This document shows positions 59,241 to 64,000 of a stretch of DNA of 64,000 nt, in pieces. Made by a program: the position numbers and the translations under genes. The DNA is taken from the NCBI GenBank assembly GCA_963920575.1, contig OY986966.1, forward strand, positions 4,112,130 to 4,176,129, read 5' to 3'. The DNA is from Narthecium ossifragum. Lineage: Eukaryota; Streptophyta; Magnoliopsida; Dioscoreales; Nartheciaceae. Positions within the stretch are counted from its first letter, which is position 1. Every line of letters starts with the position of its first letter. The notes beneath the pieces were generated by a model, which saw only the letters and a list, made by a program, of their open reading frames with translations, searched no databases and had not been told where the DNA came from.

Positions 59241-59779
59241 AGTACGTGTTTGGTCGGCTTGAAGTGGAGTTAGAGTCACTTTTTTTGAAGTGACTCCAAC
59301 CACTTCGGTTGTTTGGTGGTATTGAAATGAGATTGAAGTCACTTCAAGCCACTTCACCCTCAAGGCAAATTTAGCTTCCACTTTCATATTTGACTTTGGG
59401 CGATTTTGGCCCGAAGTCATTAAAGTTGCTCGCGGGGAAGTAGCAAATAATATTAATAATATCATATTGTAATAAAATATTAATATAAATGGGTCTCACA
59501 TGTCACGTGTCACCTCGTGATTGGTCCACATCATCCAAAAAATATTTTTTTTAATTTAAAAATATTTAAATATTTAAATATTAATATTAATAATTTTATT
59601 TTAATTATTGAAATAAAAAATATTAAATTATTAAAAATCCCTGAAATTGCCCATAGTTGGGGGTGACTATATCTCCACTTCAAGCACCAACCAAACACCA
59701 GAACTCAGAAAATCCTAGAAAATCACTCCCCAGAAAGTCACTCCACTCCAGCTCATTTCTCACCAACTAAACATGCCCT
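59241..59779. mobile_element. MITE-like foldback element
   Basis: The left end GTACGTGTTTGGTCGG and the complement of the right end GGGCATGTTTAGTTGG are similar. Sub-terminal GAAGTGGAGT and ACTTCAAGC motifs recur in inverted orientation (AAGTGACTCCAACCACTTC; CTCCACTTCAAG). The centre is AT-rich and non-coding. Target duplication unclear. Confidence 0.5.
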
Positions 59780-60138
59780 AAATGGAAAAAAAATGAAGAA
59801 CCGACGAAAGGAAATGAAATGAAAGGGTGGGATGATAGAAGACAGAGAGAAGTAGTGCAGATAACTTAACTAGATGAAAAAAAATGGAAAAAAAGGAGAA
59901 CCAACATAAGGTAACGAAATGAAAGGCTACGATGATAGAAGACAAAGAGAAGTACCGGCCACACATACCCGAAAGGAGACGCGGGTCAATTCAGCTCCAT
60001 CGCAGCCTCGATCTGATGGATCTGCCAATCTCCTTCCCCTCCTCGTGTAGTCAATCTACTTCTGTACTGCGTTGACCAAACAACAGTGGAACAGAGTAAC
60101 GCGCCGAGGCGATGGTTCCAACGAGGGGCGATAATACT

Positions 60139-61649
60139 TGAAAAATGCACAAATCATCCTTATAATTTGACTTTGTTAGTCTCCGATGAATACTTCACTA
60201 ACTATTTTTAACCTATTTCATATACAAAAGACCTTAGTAAGAGTTAGATCAAGTTTGGAGCTAAAATGAGCGCATTAGGGCAATTTCAGTATAAATGATC
60301 GATCATCACTGCATGAGAAGATTGATCATGTGTATGCATTAAACTGACAGAGAGCAAAGCATGAAAGAATCGATCATTTATGTACATCAACAATGACAAA
60401 GAGCAAGGTTTGAAAAGATCGATCTTCCTTCATGGAATGATCGATCACCCAGGGCGTGACCCAGAATACAAGGAAATGATCGATCATTGTCTATGAAGAT
60501 GATCAATCTTTTACGGGGCATAGCCAGTAATAGCAGACTAAATGATCGATCTTCACCCTATGAAGATCGATCATTCCTTTATCCGTGAAGAAAATCAAAG
60601 GCCTAAATCTAATCCTAGTTGAGGATGTTTCCTACGCTATAAATAGGAAGTTTTCTAGGGTTTTGGGGGGCTTCTTTTTCTTCTTCTGGCTGGGGAACAT
60701 TCTATCAGTTTTTTCTTTTTCTTTCAAACTTTTCTTTTGAGAATCTCTTGGAGGGAATCCATGGCGGAAAAAGCTTTCATCAACTTTCATCGATGGATAT
60801 TCTCTTGAAGATGAGTAACTAAACTCTAGCCTAGGGATTTCTATGATGTATTAAAGATATTATCTAGGGGTTCCTACGGATTGGAGCATGTATTCTTTTG
60901 ATGGTTTTTTAATAGATAAATCTTATCTTTCCATATCTTATTGGTGTTGATTTTATATTGTGGATGAATGATTTATTCTATTATGCCCTAGATGTAGGTC
61001 TTGTGCATGTTAGAGACTAGGGATGGAATTATTTCATGATACAATCATGCTAGAGCCATGATTGATCTATGTTTATGAATCCTAAACCCTAGATTAAGAT
61101 TATAGGAGTGCAAAAACCACTACCCTAGTGCTAGAACCACTTAGACCTATATTCCTAACCTGTCATTTATTCCTTATTATTATTGATTTGACTTCCTCGA
61201 AGTGCTAGAACCACTTTAACTTATTCATAAAATATCCATTCTCTGATGTTAGTCATTCCAACAAAGAATTCTTACGAATTTTTGTTGAGTGATAGGTAGA
61301 TATAGCCATTCTTCTATCAACCTTTGGGAAATCATTTATGATTTATGGATTTGCTCTTATTTTAAGAAAACCTAGATAGTTCTTGATTACAGATTAGAAA
61401 TCCTTAGCTTATTCTCATCAGATTATTATTCCAAATTAGTTTAATTCTAGTTAAGAGTAGTTTAAAGACCAAAATCATTTCATTTTTCTAACTTTTGCTT
61501 TAGAACTATACAAGGTAATTAGACTTAATATTTCTTTTCCTTGTGGACTGACTCGGACTCATTGCTATCTACCCATAAAGTAGTTAATTAGTGATTCGGA
61601 TTATAAATTTCTAATTTTGGCGTTCTTGTTAACACAACAACACTTTTCA
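60139..61649 (+). repeat. Putative solo LTR or LTR-like sequence
   Basis: Starts TGAAAAATGCA and ends CACTTTTCA, giving a TG...CA form with a 6-bp inverted TGAAAA/TTTTCA. A TATA box CTATAAATAG lies at 60637-60646, followed by a long AT-rich transcribed-type region, and the end ATTTTGGCGTTCTTG resembles the 3' part of Ty3/gypsy LTRs. No internal domain and no target duplication was found, so this is tentative. The stretch has no coding signal. Confidence 0.35.
60293..60575. repeat. Cluster of GATCGATC-type palindromes
   Basis: At least seven ATCGATC/GATCGATC sites, mostly as AATGATCGATCATT or AAGATCGATCTT, occur within about 280 bp upstream of the TATA box at 60637. Confidence 0.8.
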
Positions 61650-61656
61650 AGGCGTG

Positions 61657-62184
61657 TCAGGGTCCTCCCAAAAGTGAGAGGACCGGATGGTGGAGGATAT
61701 ATATATATATATAAAGTTCTTTAATTGTTTCATTGGTGGTCTCTACAGGTTTAATAAAAGCAGTGGCTTCGAGATTAGAGGTTGAGATTCCCACTAATTT
61801 AAGAGGTTCTGTAGGGGGGTACAAAGATCTTTTTTGCACACCTTCTACTATTTTCCAATTCTTAATATAATTTTCAATAACATTTATTCTAGCAGGAGGA
61901 TCTTGTTCTACAACAATCTCTCCTGAATTGTTTTCCTCGGCAATTTGATCAATAATTTCGGTAATTTCATATTCTTTTTCATCAGCATAGTGATTTAAAA
62001 ACCAGGGAACAAAAAACTGAATATGATTCTTAGCTTCTAATTCACTATAATATAATTCTTTATAAGTCTTTCTTTGATTCTCATTAAAGGTTGAGAAAAA
62101 CCAATCACGAAATTGTTTGTTATATAACTCTTGAAATTCCTTATTAAGGTATTTCCTGAGGGAACTATGGGGACTATAATCCAT
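61657..62184 (-). pseudogene. Pararetrovirus polyprotein part after the movement protein, truncated
   Basis: The frame continues in phase with the movement-protein ORF directly after its TAG, beginning with an ATG codon. It is rich in Glu, Asn and Lys, with aromatic-rich N-terminal segments; in related viruses a coiled-coil/capsid region follows here. It loses sense in the (TA)n tract near 61700 and no protease, reverse transcriptase or RNase H remains in the window. I do not recognise a specific domain. Confidence 0.5.
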
Positions 62185-63159
62185 CTACAACTGGAAACTC
62201 ATTTCGAAATCTGTATTAGATCCCTTCTCATAAATCCCATGAGGGATTTGAGACTCAGAAATTCTGATAGCCTGAATAGGAGTTCCTTCTCTGGAAACCG
62301 ATTTCCTAGAAGAGGTCGTAACATCAGCAAATTTAATAGTCCTATTAGGATCAAAGGTTATAGTAACTTCACCATCGTCAGTTTGAGAAATCTGATCAAC
62401 TTGTTGGTTTACAATTGGTCTAGGCGGGACAGCATTAGTTAATAACCAATTGTCAGGAAAATTAACTTCTGTCCATTTTATCTGTCTATTTGTAGCAATA
62501 TGCGAAGACAGTAAATTAGTCTCAATTAAGCCTGTTTTTCCCGGAGGTGTAAATTGTTTCGCTCTGGGAGCTAAGGTACTAAGAACCTTGTAATGTATTC
62601 TATAAACAATAGCTATAGTCTCAGATTGAGGTAAAAATTCATAACCATGAGTCTTAATATTAAGACTTACAGCTTCAAGGATGTTAGGGTCAGTCAGAGA
62701 CAGACTTAGGTTCGGGTAAACATTAAAATACACTGGTCCATGACTGAGACTGGTTTCCATGATTCCCATTAGGGATTGAGGCCAGTTAAGGCAAAGAGCA
62801 TCTCTCAGACAGGAGAGAATAGAGGCATTTAATCCTTGTAATGTTAGTGGTTTATATGCCACTTGAATCAGTCCTATATGAATATAATTATATCTATCCA
62901 TATAAGATTCTAAATCTTCTTCGGAGAGAAGCTTAATAGTCTGATCTTCTTGATCAACAGTTACCGTCTTTTCGACAGTTTTAATTGCTTTCACAGATTT
63001 CAAATCTAAAAATCCAATTTTGTAGATATCCCTATTTGGAACATCAGGAATTGCCCAGTTATTTAGGACTTCTAAATCTGAGGGAAATTCTGCCAATTGG
63101 GCATTTTTTAAATTTTTATCTTTTCGTGAATTAATTTTTCGAATAGAAGTTGATGCCAT
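62185..63159 (-). CDS. Pararetrovirus movement protein (viral MP domain), endogenous copy
   Basis: 324 codons from an ATG at 63159 to a TAG. The central part matches the caulimovirid 30K-type movement protein family (PF01107) by recognition of YIHIGLIQVAYKPLTLQG, SLMGIMETSLSHGPVYFNV and the following conserved aromatic/Asn segment. Such proteins widen plasmodesmata for virus spread. In petu- and florendoviruses this domain is the first part of one long polyprotein, so the TAG is probably a disabling mutation, though a natural ORF boundary cannot be excluded. The frame otherwise shows no break. Confidence 0.78.
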   Translation of the reverse strand: MASTSIRKINSRKDKNLKNAQLAEFPSDLEVLNNWAIPDVPNRDIYKIGFLDLKSVKAIKTVEKTVTVDQEDQTIKLLSEEDLESYMDRYNYIHIGLIQVAYKPLTLQGLNASILSCLRDALCLNWPQSLMGIMETSLSHGPVYFNVYPNLSLSLTDPNILEAVSLNIKTHGYEFLPQSETIAIVYRIHYKVLSTLAPRAKQFTPPGKTGLIETNLLSSHIATNRQIKWTEVNFPDNWLLTNAVPPRPIVNQQVDQISQTDDGEVTITFDPNRTIKFADVTTSSRKSVSREGTPIQAIRISESQIPHGIYEKGSNTDFEMSFQL

Positions 63160-63470
63160 GGTATCTCGAGGTACGCAGACTTAATCAAAGAAGGATGGAA
63201 AAGGAGAAGAATGGTTGTAGGTTTCTAGCTTACTCGGATTTCGATCTAGTTCAACTTAGAGGCTTCTGCTCGTCTGCCAACGATTCACAGGACTTACCCT
63301 AATCGCCTACTCCGGCTAATGGTGCCAAACGCGGCTTGGGTGACGATCCACAAAAGCAGTAAGTAAATCATAGAACGAAATCTTAGTAAGCAAGAACATA
63401 AGCAACAATTCTTCTAGCAATTACATCATTATTTGATTAAATCTACACACTACTCGACACTACTCACACA

Positions 63471-63484
63471 TGGCTCTGATACCA
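63471..63484 (-). other. Pararetrovirus primer-binding site (tRNA-iMet)
   Basis: TGGTATCAGAGCCA on the minus strand, the exact initiator-Met tRNA complement used by plant pararetroviruses, about 310 bases before the movement-protein ATG. Confidence 0.85.
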
Positions 63485-63771
63485 GGAAGGCGGAAGGGGG
63501 GAGGTATTGATTAGAAATCAATATCCAGATGAGCTGGCGCTCTATTCAACCGATCTGTTTGACGAGATCGGAAGGTAGAACTGGACGATTAACGTTCCAG
63601 CCTTTGGATATTATTTCCAAAAAATATCTCTAAATAATAAATAAGAAGAGAGAACTTACTAAAAAGCTTCAAGATATTATTCCACTGAAAGTAGTTACAG
63701 AGGAGAAGGAAGGTTACAAGAGAAGAGAGTGGGCGAAATCCAGCGTACTGAACCAAGAGGGGTTCACTTCC

Positions 63772-63778
63772 TTATATA
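63772..63778 (-). promoter_or_regulatory. TATA box of the pararetroviral promoter
   Basis: The minus strand reads CCTATATAAGGAAGTGAAC, closely like TATATAAGGAAG at the core of 35S-type caulimovirid promoters. The predicted RNA start is about 25-35 bases downstream, giving a leader of roughly 580 bases that contains the primer site. Confidence 0.75.
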
Positions 63779-63942
63779 GGAAGGCGGGAGATGCACTATG
63801 AGTGCATCGAACAATAAGTGAGAGAATAGTTCTTTTTACAACAAATCATGTTGGCCAGTGGAGCGAATAATTGCTCTTTAGAGGTAGGGCCCGCCACTAC
63901 GTGTGCTGAATGGACTGCAGTCGGTTTAGTGGCCATCTGAGA

Positions 63943-63991
63943 AGATATAAAGAAAAGATTCTTCCGAAAGATATAAAGGAAAGATTCTTCC
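63943..63991 (-). repeat. Direct repeat upstream of the pararetroviral promoter
   Basis: AGATATAAAG(A/G)AAAGATTCTTCC occurs at 63943-63965 and 63969-63991, period 26, differing at one base. It lies about 165-215 bp upstream of the TATA box, where an enhancer would be expected. Confidence 0.7.
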
Positions 63992-64000
63992 TTTAAAAAA

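Larger units (their letters stand above)
61698..64000 (-). mobile_element. Endogenous pararetrovirus (Caulimoviridae-like), 5' part, cut by window edge
   Basis: Reading leftward on the minus strand: a promoter with TATATAAGG (63772-63778), a leader with a tRNA-Met primer site (63471-63484), a movement-protein ORF (62185-63159), and a same-frame continuation to a (TA)n tract at about 61698-61713 where similarity stops. The order promoter, primer site, movement protein first fits petuvirus/florendovirus-type genomes as I know them. No LTR was seen. An in-frame stop and truncation show that this copy is defective. The right limit is outside the window. Genus assignment is inference. Confidence 0.72.

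Noticed and set aside
63471..63484. Part of a tRNA-Met gene
   Set aside because: Only the 3' complement is present, with no cloverleaf arms around it, and the position before the movement-protein ORF makes it a primer-binding site.

Overview
This is nuclear plant DNA. It holds intron-rich conserved eukaryotic genes with GT/AG splice sites, a Ty1/copia element, L1-type LINEs, several MITEs and an endogenous pararetrovirus. The single-copy genes have clear plant relatives, and the GC-rich peptide:N-glycanase A genes and overall codon use suggest a monocot. A non-grass commelinid such as a palm would fit, but that is a low-confidence guess. All gene models below were spliced by eye and checked only for reading phase and resemblance to families known from memory.

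Layout. (1) 1-2240, minus strand: 5' part of a nearly intact L1-type LINE; ORF1 has one in-frame stop, and ORF2 starts at an ATGA overlap and runs off the left edge. (2) 4187-29536, minus strand: one 22-exon gene for the catalytic subunit of a Rab3GAP-type complex (956 aa). Its introns hold a complete copia element (11332-15965, perfect 5-bp target duplication), two related CCGG-rich MITEs, a Harbinger-type MITE, a hairpin-forming 107-bp tandem duplication and a very short LINE tail. (3) 32279-34663, plus strand: a three-exon, 581-aa kinase-fold protein with a degraded catalytic loop, probably a pseudokinase. (4) 37642-50431: three peptide:N-glycanase A genes. The first two are head-to-head and share a 473-bp promoter region; the third lies downstream of a 5'-truncated LINE that itself contains a second LINE. 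(5) 51724-56966, minus strand: NDUFA8-type complex I subunit gene (107 aa) whose only intron is 4.9 kb and holds a MULE-like element with a minisatellite. (6) 57.2-61.65 kb: intergenic foldback repeats and an LTR-like sequence. (7) 61.7-64.0 kb, minus strand: 5' part of an endogenous pararetrovirus with promoter, primer-binding site and movement-protein ORF, ending at a (TA)n tract.

The host genes do not form one pathway: a vesicle-traffic GAP, a signalling-type pseudokinase, secreted deglycosylating enzymes and a mitochondrial subunit. Only the glycanase genes are a functional cluster. I did not find a clearly new gene system. The most distinctive signals are three ultra-short LINE 3' tails flanked by target duplications (one in the shared glycanase promoter), a MITE family recognisable from its termini, an intron confined to one glycanase paralogue, and the LINE ATGA overlap.
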